A stretch of 40,733 nt of DNA, taken from positions 1 through 40,733 of the IMG/VR virus record IMGVR_UViG_3300042433_000143. One strand, written 5' to 3'. Source of the stretch: a virus. This document shows positions 8,017 to 15,455 of the stretch, in pieces. The position numbers and the translations under genes were made by a program. The notes below the pieces were generated by a model. That model had not been told where the DNA came from. It did not search any database and was given only the letters and a program-made list of their open reading frames with translations. Positions within the stretch are counted from its first letter, which is position 1. Every line of letters starts with the position of its first letter.

Positions 8017-8381
8017 CAGAGCTTGAACTCAATCGCGCCGTGGAAGTGGTTGCCGTTGCGCAGATCGTTCACTGCCACCGGGACGGAGGTCTTCACGTCA
8101 ATCTCCTTGGCCCACTCGAAGACCTTGAAGCCGCGCTGGCCATCCAGATGCACTGCGGCGCGGGCGAACGGCTTGCCGCCTTCAAACTCCGACTCGCTGA
8201 ACGACACTTCGACATCGAACGGGCCGGGAATCGGAAGGGTCTTGGTGAAGTGGCCGCCCGCAGGGAGGTCAAACTCTCGGTCCACGGTGCCCGTCTTGGC
8301 GTAGGCGATCTTGAAGACGATCAGATTGATAAACGTGCGGAATCGGTAGTCGCCACGAATGCGGATGCTGGGCATGGTCAC
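8016..8381 (-). CDS. Hypothetical beta-rich protein upstream of terminase
   Basis: A 121-residue protein (starting at GTG 8381, or ATG 8375) that I do not recognise. It has alternating hydrophobic strands (PSIRIRGDYRFRTFINLIVF, GPFDVEVSFSESEF, RAAVHLDGQRGFKVFEWA) and ends in AIEFKL, suggesting a single beta-sandwich. It has no signal peptide and no cysteine. It is coupled on both sides (GTGA upstream, TGATG to terS) inside the lysis-packaging block, so it is expressed late. It could be a virion or packaging accessory. No function is claimed. Confidence 0.6.
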   Translation of the reverse strand: MTMPSIRIRGDYRFRTFINLIVFKIAYAKTGTVDREFDLPAGGHFTKTLPIPGPFDVEVSFSESEFEGGKPFARAAVHLDGQRGFKVFEWAKEIDVKTSVPVAVNDLRNGNHFHGAIEFKL

Positions 8382-8716
8382 TCTTGGGCTATCGTTTCGG
8401 CGGGGTCAACGGGCTGGCGAATCGGCCTCGCGTGGGGCTCCAGCTTGCACAGCACGCCATCCACGAAGGCGAAATGCCTGTTCACCTGAGCCACGTCCAT
8501 GAGAATCGCTGAACCTGGGGGGCAAGCAGGGGATTCGATGACTTCGTGAGGGGGGCTTGCGGGCACCGGAATCGGGCATCGGCCAATCACCCACTGCGCA
8601 AACTCTTCGGCTTGCCGGTCGCGCTCTTCCTCCATGCGCTTGAGTAGGTTCTTACTGCATCGCTCGTAGAAGTCGCCGCTCAGCTCATCAAACGTGACGG
8701 CCATGCCGGGATTCAT
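8378..8716 (-). CDS. Hypothetical protein after the holin
   Basis: A 112-residue soluble protein beginning at ATG 8716, which overlaps the holin stop as ATGA. The N-terminal half is a charged helix (YERCSKNLLKRMEEERDRQA). The C-terminal half is Pro-rich (CPIPVPASPPHEVIESPACP). In many phages the gene behind holin is a spanin, but this frame has no N-terminal membrane segment and no lipobox, so I do not call it one. The Pro-rich tract and cysteines are notable. Its place in the lysis cassette is the only hint to function. Confidence 0.55.
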   Translation of the reverse strand: MNPGMAVTFDELSGDFYERCSKNLLKRMEEERDRQAEEFAQWVIGRCPIPVPASPPHEVIESPACPPGSAILMDVAQVNRHFAFVDGVLCKLEPHARPIRQPVDPAETIAQE

Positions 8717-9219
8717 CCCACTTTCACCTCTTCGAGCGACTTCACAGCCTTGCCTTCGGCCTTCTTGAGCCACTTGCCAAGCTGGCCAAGTACCGGGAGG
8801 TCCATCTGAGCCGAGTTGATGAGCACAGAGCGCGCTTCGTGGAGGATCAGGATGGAGAGCACCGTGAGCATGGCACCGGCCACGCCGTCACGCTTGAGAC
8901 TGGGAGTGAGCGCCGCTGCTTGACTGATTCCCCAGATCACGGCGTACACCGCGACAATGGAGCACGAGTAGCCCACCATCTTGGCCACCGTGCGGCGGAA
9001 GAGCACGTTTCCATCGAACTTGCCCGCGTACCAGGCCGATGCGGCGCCGGTCACCAGATCGAGCAACAGAAGCACCGCCATCACAATGCCACCGATGACC
9101 ACACTCTCTGCGGGCATGAGCGAGGCGAGGCCACCAAGGGTCACTGCGGCCACGATCTCAACCGGACCAGCCACCAGGGCCTTCTTGGCCGCCATGGTTA
9201 CAGAGTGGGCGGTGATCAT
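8713..9219 (-). CDS. Holin, family 4-like
   Basis: A 168-residue membrane protein with at least three hydrophobic segments: about residues 20-32 (VEIVAAVTLGGLASLM), 37-60 (ESVVIGGIVMAVLLLLDLVT) and 85-105 (YSCSIVAVYAVIWGI), plus a weaker one near GAMLTVLSILILH. The pattern 'LLLDLVTGAASAWYAGKFDG' followed by 'KMVGYSCSIVAVY' is the signature of the phage holin family 4 / toxin-secretion holin group. It forms the inner-membrane lesion that releases the amidase encoded immediately upstream. The start ATG overlaps the amidase stop (ATGA). A basic, Lys-rich C-terminus is typical. Confidence 0.82.
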   Translation of the reverse strand: MITAHSVTMAAKKALVAGPVEIVAAVTLGGLASLMPAESVVIGGIVMAVLLLLDLVTGAASAWYAGKFDGNVLFRRTVAKMVGYSCSIVAVYAVIWGISQAAALTPSLKRDGVAGAMLTVLSILILHEARSVLINSAQMDLPVLGQLGKWLKKAEGKAVKSLEEVKVG

Positions 9220-9752
9220 CCGTTCCACTCCCAATTCGTGCTGGGGCGGTATCGCTTGAGGCCACGAGTGAAGTCTACGAAGAACCGATCGAATGACCAC
9301 CCTCTCGGGTCGCTCTTGCGCCCAGGGGACACCAGCCGGTGGGTCGAGATGAACTGAAGTGTGGGGATCGCGTGTTGCAATTCCTTGATGAGCCAAGCGC
9401 ACGCTTCTTCCTGCGCCTTAGTCACACGCTCATGGCCGTCGTTCATGTTGGCGAACGCAATGCCGATGGTGTAATCGTTGCAGTTGGGGCCATCCCACCC
9501 GCGAGATACACCGGCGTGCCACGCCCGCTTGGAGGTCGCCACGCACTTGAAGATCGTGCCGTCTCTCTCGATGATGTAGTGGTAGCTGGGCTTGGCGGGG
9601 GAACGTCGCAACCAGTCGATTGTGGAAGTGGCTGACGCCCCGGCTGTGCTGTGCAGGATGATCCCACTGATAGCCTTCTTGCGCCGGTTGGAGTTCAACT
9701 CCTTGGTGAGCGGGATGATGGTAGGCATCTCCCTTCGCGTGGGGGCTGGCAT
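9216..9752 (-). CDS. Endolysin, N-acetylmuramoyl-L-alanine amidase (Amidase_2)
   Basis: A 178-residue single-domain zinc amidase that cuts the bond between N-acetylmuramic acid and the stem peptide. Visible residues: first ligand in 'GIILHSTAGAS' (His about 34), 'YHYIIERDGTIFKC', 'AWHAGVS', second ligand in 'FISTHRL' (His about 138), and the 'GRKSDPRGWSFDRF' motif giving the third ligand Asp about 148 and the catalytic Lys. I use ATG 9752; TTG 9764 and ATG 9728 are also possible, and none has a well-spaced ribosome site. There is no cell-wall-binding domain and no signal peptide, so export depends on the adjacent holin. Confidence 0.88.
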   Translation of the reverse strand: MPAPTRREMPTIIPLTKELNSNRRKKAISGIILHSTAGASATSTIDWLRRSPAKPSYHYIIERDGTIFKCVATSKRAWHAGVSRGWDGPNCNDYTIGIAFANMNDGHERVTKAQEEACAWLIKELQHAIPTLQFISTHRLVSPGRKSDPRGWSFDRFFVDFTRGLKRYRPSTNWEWNG

Positions 9753-9767
9753 CGCGGGCGTCAACCT

Positions 9768-10778
9768 TTAGGCGAACACCGTGTCGATACTGTTCACGTA
9801 GTAGTCCAGCACAACCGCCGCTGCCGTGCCACCGTTGTTGGCGTAGTGGTGCCATGCCAGCAGGGCCGTACTCGCAGGCATGTCCGTGGTGATCACGCCC
9901 GAGGCCGTCGCTCCACTGACGATGTTGGTCACACGCCAGCCGATACGGTCGCTGTTAGGGGCAGCGAACAGCTCGAAGTCGTAGATCGCAGTGATGGAGT
10001 TCGCCGGGAAGGACGCGCCAAGGTTAATCTTCGTGCAGGTGCCCGCCCCGTCGTTATGCATGATCTGCATGTTCGTGTCCCCAGAGTCATTCCCCATGAG
10101 GATGCAGTTCGTGAGCGCTGACGGGCTTTGCGTGGTTGCAGTGGCACCAGTGGAGTTCCAGAGGCCCACAGCGGTGCGCTGGTTGGCTACGGCCGTATTC
10201 ATGCCCCAACGGGTGCGCATGTAGAAACCGCCGAAGCCCGGAGCATCCCCCCGGTAGCAGTTGAACACGGATGAACGAAGCTCAGAGGCAGAGTTTGCGG
10301 TGGCCGCTGAGGTGATGATCGCCCGGACCATGCCGGTCTTGCGGTCCACAGTCGCACTGATCGCCGGGTGAGACACCGTGCCCACCGCGGTCGGGGCCAA
10401 GGTGCCGATCATCGAGAACCCCGTGGTCCCAGACGGAAGGGTGATCTGCGTGCCACCAAGAGCCAGGCTTGACTGGAGCGGGAAGTCTGTCCCTTCCGGC
10501 CCTTGCACGTAAGGCAGACGCCGCCCCGCCCCAACTCTCGTGAAGAGCTGCGCGCCGGACGCAGGGGCTGAAGGCTTGGAGGCTTGGTCCACCAGCGAGA
10601 GAACCGGTACCGTGGGCGAGAACTCACGGTAAGGGAGCGAGTTCCATGCCGCCGTACCGTTGCCGATCTTCATCAGCTGTGTGTCGGTCTCGAAACCGAT
10701 CTCACCCGCGCCTAGAACCGGGTTATTGGCCGTCCAATTTGCCGCAGTGTCGCGGCGTTGTTGCATCCGAATGGGCAT
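9768..10778 (-). CDS. Tail fibre/receptor-binding protein with hub-type N-terminus
   Basis: A 336-residue virion protein. The N-terminus (MPIRMQQRRDTAANWTANNP, then VLGAGEIGFETDTQLMKIGN) is the well-known head of phage hyaluronidase/tail-fibre proteins that joins a fibre to the virion. The rest is Ser/Thr/Ala/Gly-rich with many beta strands and ends in a jelly-roll-like region (GWRVTNIVSGATASGVITT). It follows the collagen-like gene by one base, so both are probably parts of one fibre apparatus. A role in host recognition is inferred from the N-terminal module. Confidence 0.72.
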   Translation of the reverse strand: MPIRMQQRRDTAANWTANNPVLGAGEIGFETDTQLMKIGNGTAAWNSLPYREFSPTVPVLSLVDQASKPSAPASGAQLFTRVGAGRRLPYVQGPEGTDFPLQSSLALGGTQITLPSGTTGFSMIGTLAPTAVGTVSHPAISATVDRKTGMVRAIITSAATANSASELRSSVFNCYRGDAPGFGGFYMRTRWGMNTAVANQRTAVGLWNSTGATATTQSPSALTNCILMGNDSGDTNMQIMHNDGAGTCTKINLGASFPANSITAIYDFELFAAPNSDRIGWRVTNIVSGATASGVITTDMPASTALLAWHHYANNGGTAAAVVLDYYVNSIDTVFA

Positions 10779-10779
10779 G

Positions 10780-11379
10780 TTATGAAGTTCCTCCGTCGAT
10801 CACGTCATCCGGGGTGTAGACCGACGATGCCGTACCCCCGTCGAATTGGCCCACACTGGCCAGAGAATCAAGCCACTCGGCCTCGGTGCCAACGAAGCCG
10901 TTAGCCACCGCCACCTCGTAAGCTGAGAGCCCTTGCTCGCCCTGCGGCCCTTCGGGGCCAGTCGCACCCGTTGGACCCGTGGGGCCAGCCGCACCTGTTG
11001 CACCTGCCGGACCTTGCGGGCCTGTCGCGCCCGTGGGGCCGGGGTCGCCTTGCAAGCCTCGCTCGCCTTGAGGGCCTTGCGGACCAGTGGCCCCTGTTGG
11101 ACCAGCCGGGCCAGCGGCACCTGTCGCACCCGTTGCGCCGGTCGCACCCGTGGGGCCTGCGGGGCCGGTATCACCCTGGGGGCCAGCCGGGCCAGCCGGG
11201 CCGGTGGATCCGGCCGGACCTGCGGGACCCGTAGCACCAGCAGGGCCAGTTGCGCCCGTGTCGCCTTTGGGGCCTCTCGGGCCAACCAGGGAGTTCAGCT
11301 GCACGTCCCGCGTCGGAATGGTGATTTCGACGTTGTAAACCGGCGCGTCAGCCGTTAGCTCTACGGTGATCTCGCTCAT
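10780..11379 (-). CDS. Collagen-like tail fibre protein
   Basis: A 199-residue protein in three parts. Residues about 1-33 form a beta-rich head ([19 protein letters not shown]). There follow 40 uninterrupted Gly-X-Y triplets starting [16 protein letters not shown] and ending [12 protein letters not shown]. Last comes the C-terminal '[20 protein letters not shown]' module found at the end of many phage collagen-like fibres. The triplets should form a trimeric triple helix of some 120 residues per chain. The coding DNA is a highly repetitive GGNCCN tract, prone to slippage. Start ATG 11379 overlaps the previous stop as ATGA. Confidence 0.88.
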   Translation of the reverse strand: MSEITVELTADAPVYNVEITIPTRDVQLNSLVGPRGPKGDTGATGPAGATGPAGPAGSTGPAGPAGPQGDTGPAGPTGATGATGATGAAGPAGPTGATGPQGPQGERGLQGDPGPTGATGPQGPAGATGAAGPTGPTGATGPEGPQGEQGLSAYEVAVANGFVGTEAEWLDSLASVGQFDGGTASSVYTPDDVIDGGTS

Positions 11380-11714
11380 GCCTGATCGCTGTTCACTCCC
11401 CGAATCACCGTGAGCTTGCCGGAGCCGATGACGGTCTCTGTATCGCCGTCCCAAAGCTCGATTTCGTACTGATACTGCGGGCCGGGAGTGAATCCGCGCG
11501 TGGTCGCTACGGGAATCGTGAGCACCGCAAGTCCCTGGGCGGCGTTCGTGATCTCGAAGCCTGAATCTACGTCCGCAGTCGAGATGTGGAAGTCCGGCTC
11601 AACATCCGAAGAGAACACCAGCGTTTTCCCCGTGAGGTTCACGGCGGTGCCTTCTGACGTTTTCACGGAGGCATTCATCGTGAAGGTGGTGCCTTGGTGG
11701 ATGGTGAGCGACAT
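11376..11714 (-). CDS. Ig-like/BppU-type small tail-region protein
   Basis: A 112-residue all-beta protein ([55 protein letters not shown]). The pattern 'QGTTF...VNLTGKT' followed by a ladder of strands is seen in the N-terminal domain of phage baseplate upper proteins and in stand-alone Ig-like virion proteins. It is the first gene of the three-gene fibre block and probably anchors or decorates the fibre. No enzymatic motif is visible. Confidence 0.6.
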   Translation of the reverse strand: MSLTIHQGTTFTMNASVKTSEGTAVNLTGKTLVFSSDVEPDFHISTADVDSGFEITNAAQGLAVLTIPVATTRGFTPGPQYQYEIELWDGDTETVIGSGKLTVIRGVNSDQA

Positions 11715-11750
11715 CTCAGCCCCGCTGGCGACTCACGCGCCGTTCGTCAA

Positions 11751-12377
11751 TCATCGGCCCAACCTCTCCAGCGCATACTCCAGCTTCCAGTCTTCCTCCA
11801 TCGGCCCGATGAACCTACGGCCGGCAATCGCGTCAGGCACCGATGTCGCATGAGCCTTGCCGATGAGCTTTTGAGCCGACTTCCAACCCTTGTTGATCGC
11901 CTGCTTGGTGATTCCATCCAGGTGAGCGGCCGTCGCGTGCTCCGTCTGCATCAGCACCACCACCACGCCCCGGCGTTCGGCCTCGGTGAGCCAGTGCCAA
12001 ACCTCACGGATGATGCTCGCGTCCATGTCCGGCTCATCGGTGGCCGGGGGCTGGGCCGCAGCGACTTCGATCAGCTCTTCGGCTAAGGGCTCCGCATGGC
12101 GCCGGGTGGCCGAATCCTTTACATGGCCAAGGTGCCGAGGCACACACACCCGCACGAAGGCTTCCACCGATGAGCCGCGCTCGGGGTCGAACTGACGGAT
12201 AGCCGCCAAGGCCGCGATACGAGCTTCTTGCAGGATGTCACCTTGCTCCATGCCGGGGATGTGCCACTCGTTCGCAATCGCTTCGAGGATGGTGCCAAGC
12301 TCTTTGAGAGCCCGCGCCTCCGCATCCCGATCACCGCGAGCGGCACGTTCCACCAAGACACGGAGCAAGGGGTTCAT
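11751..12377 (-). CDS. Sigma-70-like transcription regulator
   Basis: A 208-residue protein with two sigma-like segments. Residues about 45-90 (EQGDILQEARIAALAAIRQF, DPERGSSVEAFVRVCVPRHL) match region 2, including the DxxQEA...A...FDP.RG..F pattern. Residues about 125-172 (WHWLTEAERRGVVVVLMQTE, then a helix-turn-helix near LDGITKQAINKGWKSAQKLI) resemble region 4. It starts at ATG 12377, overlapping the methylase stop (TGATG). It sits between replication genes and fibre, lysis and head genes, where ArpU/RinA-type late activators are found. Role as late-gene switch is inferred. Confidence 0.68.
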   Translation of the reverse strand: MNPLLRVLVERAARGDRDAEARALKELGTILEAIANEWHIPGMEQGDILQEARIAALAAIRQFDPERGSSVEAFVRVCVPRHLGHVKDSATRRHAEPLAEELIEVAAAQPPATDEPDMDASIIREVWHWLTEAERRGVVVVLMQTEHATAAHLDGITKQAINKGWKSAQKLIGKAHATSVPDAIAGRRFIGPMEEDWKLEYALERLGR

Positions 12378-13210
12378 CAGACCACCATCCCGCCAGGGCA
12401 CGAGCCCGAAAAGAGCGAAGCCTGCTGGCTCGCCTTGGCGTTCAGCCAGAGCACTTCCACCCGGTCTCTCGCGCCATCGGCCAAGGCCGCACGGGTCGCC
12501 TTAGTCCAGCCCGGCAAGGCTTCGTCGTACATCTGCGACTGGTAGCCGCTGAGCACCACTGCCCCCGAGAGCGAACCAAGGAAACCTAGAAGCTCCAGGT
12601 GCTCGGCCTCGGTCATCTCATGTTTGTAATCGCCGCCTTTGTTGCGCGTTTCAGGCAGGTACGGCGGGTCCACATAATGCAGGGCTTGCGGCCCATCATG
12701 GGCGTCCATCACCTGCATGGCATCGCGGTTTTCGATGACCACGCCGCGCAAGCGTTCGATGATCGCCGGGAGTTCCTTCGGGTAGTTCGCCCAGTCGTGC
12801 GCCGGCGTCGTGCCAGATTTGTTCGAGTTCGCCCTGAATCCGGTGTTGTAGCCCGTGGCCCCATTGGATCCGAAGCCCATGAAGGACCGGATAATCGTGC
12901 GCCGCGCTTGCTCTACGGGGTCATCAGATTCGGTGTAGGACATCTCGAACTCAGTCCGCGCAAACGGGGTCAGATGCAGGGCACTGGCCAGCTTCGCACC
13001 GTCATCCCGAAGCACTCGGAACACGTTCACGATCTCGCCGTCTAGGTCGTTGTAAACCTCTGCGTAGCACCGAGGCTTGCGAAGCAGCACCGAGCCCCCG
13101 CCGCCAAACGGCTCGACGTACACCCGATGAGCCGGGAAGTGGCTGATGATCCACGGGGCCAGGTTCCACTTGCCGCCGTGGTAGCGAACTGCGGGGCGTT
13201 TCGGTTGCAT
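12377..13210 (-). CDS. DNA adenine N6-methyltransferase, D12/Dam class
   Basis: A 277-residue orphan methylase. Motif order is that of the D12 class: 'VRYHGGKWNLAPWII', SAM-binding 'VEPFGGGGSVLL' (residues about 33-43), the Dam-type 'EVYNDLDGEIVNVFRVLRD', and catalytic DPPY at residues 181-184 (HYVDPPYLPETRNKG). It transfers a methyl group from SAM to adenine N6 in phage DNA. There is no partner restriction gene, so it likely protects phage DNA or tunes regulation. Start ATG 13210 overlaps the preceding stop as TGATG. The target site cannot be read from the sequence. Confidence 0.9.
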   Translation of the reverse strand: MQPKRPAVRYHGGKWNLAPWIISHFPAHRVYVEPFGGGGSVLLRKPRCYAEVYNDLDGEIVNVFRVLRDDGAKLASALHLTPFARTEFEMSYTESDDPVEQARRTIIRSFMGFGSNGATGYNTGFRANSNKSGTTPAHDWANYPKELPAIIERLRGVVIENRDAMQVMDAHDGPQALHYVDPPYLPETRNKGGDYKHEMTEAEHLELLGFLGSLSGAVVLSGYQSQMYDEALPGWTKATRAALADGARDRVEVLWLNAKASQQASLFSGSCPGGMVV

Positions 13211-13704
13211 CAGTCTCCCTCGGCCCTCACCACCGTGGCCCCCAGCCCGATGCACTTCAGCGAGCGCAGACGGTTGATTTGCTCATCCGTGGCCGTTCGC
13301 TCCTTCATCGGCAAGGCTTCGGGAGTTCTGGCGAAGAGTTCCTTTCGGGCCTCGTTTGCTCGCTCCGGCGGGCACTTGATGAACGTAATCACGCCCGCTT
13401 TGCCGTCCTCGGAATCATCCAAGACCCGCGATACCGTCACCCAGTTTTTGGTGCGGTTGCGCTCGATCTGGGCGCGGAATTCGCCCGCCGTGGGGAACCA
13501 CGGGGAATCGCTCCGCAGGAAGTGATCCACCGCCCCTTTGAGTTCATCCGGGGTGAGCGGGTATCGCTGCGCCCGCAGAGGCGCAAGCACCGTCACCCAG
13601 GCATCCACGAACTCGCCAAGTTGGTCCTGAGAGGGGCCGCCCTTGAGGGAGTTCAGACGCCGGATGCAGGACGTGACCGCCTTGCGAAAAGCCGCCGTCG
13701 CCAT
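13210..13704 (-). CDS. Putative helicase loader-like replication protein
   Basis: A 164-residue protein. Residues about 25-85 (LGEFVDAWVTVLAPLRAQRY, LTPDELKGAVDHFLRSDSPW, FPTAGEFRAQIER) follow the helical pattern of phage helicase-loader N-domains (G39P/lambda P-like: a 'W...L..Y....L..A...f..... wFPt..EfR' arrangement). The C-terminus is unrelated to AAA+ ATPases; no Walker motif is present. It lies directly after the initiator gene with a TGATG overlap, the O-P order of lambda. With no helicase gene in the window, it would recruit a host DnaB. The role is inferred from order and pattern. Confidence 0.5.
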   Translation of the reverse strand: MATAAFRKAVTSCIRRLNSLKGGPSQDQLGEFVDAWVTVLAPLRAQRYPLTPDELKGAVDHFLRSDSPWFPTAGEFRAQIERNRTKNWVTVSRVLDDSEDGKAGVITFIKCPPERANEARKELFARTPEALPMKERTATDEQINRLRSLKCIGLGATVVRAEGD

Positions 13705-14696
13705 CACCAGTTCTCCCGGATGTAACGATCCTCTTCGGCCCGAGCGGCCAGCAGCTTGTCGTGCTCGCTGAGCATCCGGTCCACGTCATCGGCGGGATCA
13801 CCCCACTTGGGCTTGCCCTTGCTGGGTGGGTGGCCCCAGCAGGCGCGTTTCGCCTCCGCAAGCAAGGTCTGAGCGTTGCTCCACACCGCGCCGTAGCCGA
13901 GGTCTGGTTTGTGGAGAGCGCACCAAACCAGCAGCATCGTGGCCTCGCGCTCGCCGCAGAACTCCACCAGCCGGAGGATCGAGCTCGACTTGCCGATGTT
14001 CCGGCGAATCATGGGCGCAGTGGGGGGCGGTTGGCCTGTTGCCCCTGAGATGGCCGTCATGATGCGCTCGACGGTCGGGAACGGGTTCGTATCCAGAACC
14101 TCGGGCTCGATGACCTGTGGCTCCAAAGCCTCTCTGGGTTCTGAGCTGATGATCTCAAGCTCGATGACCTCGCAAGGTTCGGCCATGGCCGCCGCGCCAT
14201 TTACGTTAGTAAATGTATTCCCTGTCTCTGTCTCTGACTCTGACTCTGGTTCTGACTCTGTCTTAGAAAGGGTCACTTTTTTGTCACGCGTGACATTTGC
14301 GTGACATGGGTCACTAGTCACGCAGTTGTCACTAGTTCCACCCACTTGTTGAGACTTCGCCCGGTCGCGTGACCGTGCCTTGCGTTCGGCCGCGGCCCGC
14401 TTGGAGTCGTTCACCTGGGAGGCCGTAGTCTGGAACTCCGCCCACCGATCAGAGCCAACGGTCCACCCGCCATCGGTTTCAACCCAGAGCCCTTGCTTCA
14501 CTAGGCCAGCCACCACGCAATGCGCGTCATCCATGCCGAGGGCGAGGATGGGCAGAGCGTTAGCGGGGATGAAACCGTCAAGCAGGTGGTCTTTGGAGTA
14601 GAGCAACCCCTTGACGTAGAGCGCAAAGGCCAGAGGCCCCGCCGCCAAGAGCTTCCCGTTGGTCAGGGCCTTCGTGTCAAGCCGGACGTAAATCAT
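13704..14696 (-). CDS. Replication initiator with internal origin (lambda O-like organisation)
   Basis: A 330-residue protein. Residues 1-90 (MIYVRLDTKALTNGKLLAAG ... WTVGSDRWAEF) form a winged-helix-like domain similar to that of the neighbouring 14693-15226 product. Residues about 95-180 are a disordered linker: basic (KRAAAERKARSRDRAK), then VTSD/VTRD repeats, then acidic (SEPESESETETG). The C-terminal 110 residues are helical (SILRLVEFCGEREATMLLVW). The linker DNA holds eight GTCAC/GTGAC copies and an AT-rich dyad, so the gene probably contains the origin that its product binds. Start ATG 14696 overlaps the previous stop (ATGA). It precedes a loader-like gene. Confidence 0.65.
   Translation of the reverse strand: MIYVRLDTKALTNGKLLAAGPLAFALYVKGLLYSKDHLLDGFIPANALPILALGMDDAHCVVAGLVKQGLWVETDGGWTVGSDRWAEFQTTASQVNDSKRAAAERKARSRDRAKSQQVGGTSDNCVTSDPCHANVTRDKKVTLSKTESEPESESETETGNTFTNVNGAAAMAEPCEVIELEIISSEPREALEPQVIEPEVLDTNPFPTVERIMTAISGATGQPPPTAPMIRRNIGKSSSILRLVEFCGEREATMLLVWCALHKPDLGYGAVWSNAQTLLAEAKRACWGHPPSKGKPKWGDPADDVDRMLSEHDKLLAARAEEDRYIRENW
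14198..14373. other. Putative replication origin: GTCAC iterons plus AT-rich dyad
   Basis: Seven copies of GTCAC or its complement GTGAC lie within 61 bp (starting at 14272, 14283, 14290, 14301, 14310, 14317 and 14328); an eighth starts at 14369. Several are paired head to head (GTCACGCGTGAC at 14283-14294). Beside them lie a pyrimidine-rich TCTCTG/ACTCTG repeat tract (about 14221-14262) and an AT-rich dyad, CATTTAC-GTTA-GTAAATG (14198-14215). Iterons plus AT-rich unwinding region inside a linker of the initiator gene is the lambda ori design. Function is inferred. Confidence 0.6.
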
Positions 14697-15226
14697 TCGT
14701 CCCCACCCCACTTATCGCACTTGGCTGAGTTGCAAGGCTTGCACAGAACTTGCAGGTTTTCAACGTCGTGAGTCCCGCCTTTGGAGATAGGCCTTATGTG
14801 GTCAATAGTCAGCGAGGTTGTTGCCCCGCAGAACTGGCACGTGAAGTTGTCTCGGTGTAGAACGTACTGCCTATGAGTTGGCGGGATCTGGTAGCCCCCC
14901 GCAGCTTTCATTCGTAAGGCGCGTCGGTAGTAGGGAGTTGAGTCGTAAAGCTCAGCCCAGTTTGTAACGCTCCATTCCGCGCCTTCGGCAAGGGCTCCAT
15001 CTTCACGCGCCGCCGTGAGCATGGCCCGAATGTCACTCTCAGGAATGCCCCACTTCTTCGATGCCACTGGGACACTGAGGGCCTTGGCCGTTCCCTTGAC
15101 CCCCTCGGTCTTGACGTGAAGCAAGAGCCGAATCCAGGCAAGCTGGGCGAGGGGATCAAGCAGGTACACCCACTCGGAATCGAAGATGCCCGTATCCAGG
15201 CGCATCCACCGCTGAGACTTAGCCAC
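14693..15226 (-). CDS. Winged-helix initiator-like domain fused to HNH nuclease
   Basis: A 177-residue protein in two parts. Residues 8-95 (MRLDTGIFDSEWVYLLDPLA ... WSVTNWAELYDS) align by eye with the first 90 residues of the initiator encoded next (shared RLDT, ..LA...L, WxVxxxxWAEf), so the two are paralogs. Residues 118-170 form an HNH nuclease: CQFC (130-133), TIDHIRPISKGG (His143), NLQVLCKPCN (Asn157, Cys162, Cys165). The start is GTG 15226, supported by AGGAGG upstream. It overlaps its neighbours by 8 and 4 bp. It may be a nicking or homing enzyme tethered near the origin. Confidence 0.75.
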   Translation of the reverse strand: MAKSQRWMRLDTGIFDSEWVYLLDPLAQLAWIRLLLHVKTEGVKGTAKALSVPVASKKWGIPESDIRAMLTAAREDGALAEGAEWSVTNWAELYDSTPYYRRALRMKAAGGYQIPPTHRQYVLHRDNFTCQFCGATTSLTIDHIRPISKGGTHDVENLQVLCKPCNSAKCDKWGGDE

Positions 15227-15455
15227 CGAACATTCCCTCCTGCTTCACGGACTTCTTGCCCCTCACGGCTTGCCGCAGGGCGTGGAGATGTTTGGCCTCA
15301 TCCGCGCGCACCTGTTGGCGCTCACGGGGAGCCATGATCTTCCTTGCGGAGAGGTCCATAGCATCCGACGCCCGGACGTAATCCACAGCGGCTTGCACGA
15401 TGTCCGCAGCTTCGGGGAATTGGAGCCGCAGTTCTGCGATTCGATCAGGACTCAT
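15219..15455 (-). CDS. Hypothetical small helical protein
   Basis: A 78-residue basic protein (MSPDRIAELRLQFPEAADIV ... GKKSVKQEGMFGG), predicted mostly helical, with a Lys/Arg-rich second half (RKIMAPRERQQVRADEAKHL). I recognise no family. Basic helical proteins of this size in replication operons are often DNA-binding, but nothing here proves it. It overlaps the gene upstream by 11 bp and the winged-helix-HNH gene by 8 bp, so it is translated as part of the replication operon. Confidence 0.55.
   Translation of the reverse strand: MSPDRIAELRLQFPEAADIVQAAVDYVRASDAMDLSARKIMAPRERQQVRADEAKHLHALRQAVRGKKSVKQEGMFGG

Noticed and set aside
8378-8716. A spanin (Rz) gene after the holin
   Set aside because: There is no N-terminal membrane helix, lipobox or coiled coil of spanin length; only a Pro-rich segment is suggestive.
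10933-11358. Plus-strand Arg/Thr/Cys- and Gly/Pro-rich frames over the collagen gene
   Set aside because: They are the complement of the Gly-X-Y repeat, which stays open in several frames because of its composition.
14221-14332. A CRISPR-like array or tandem repeat locus
   Set aside because: The repeats are only five bases, irregularly spaced and in both orientations, inside a coding linker. There are no spacers or cas genes; an origin explains it better.
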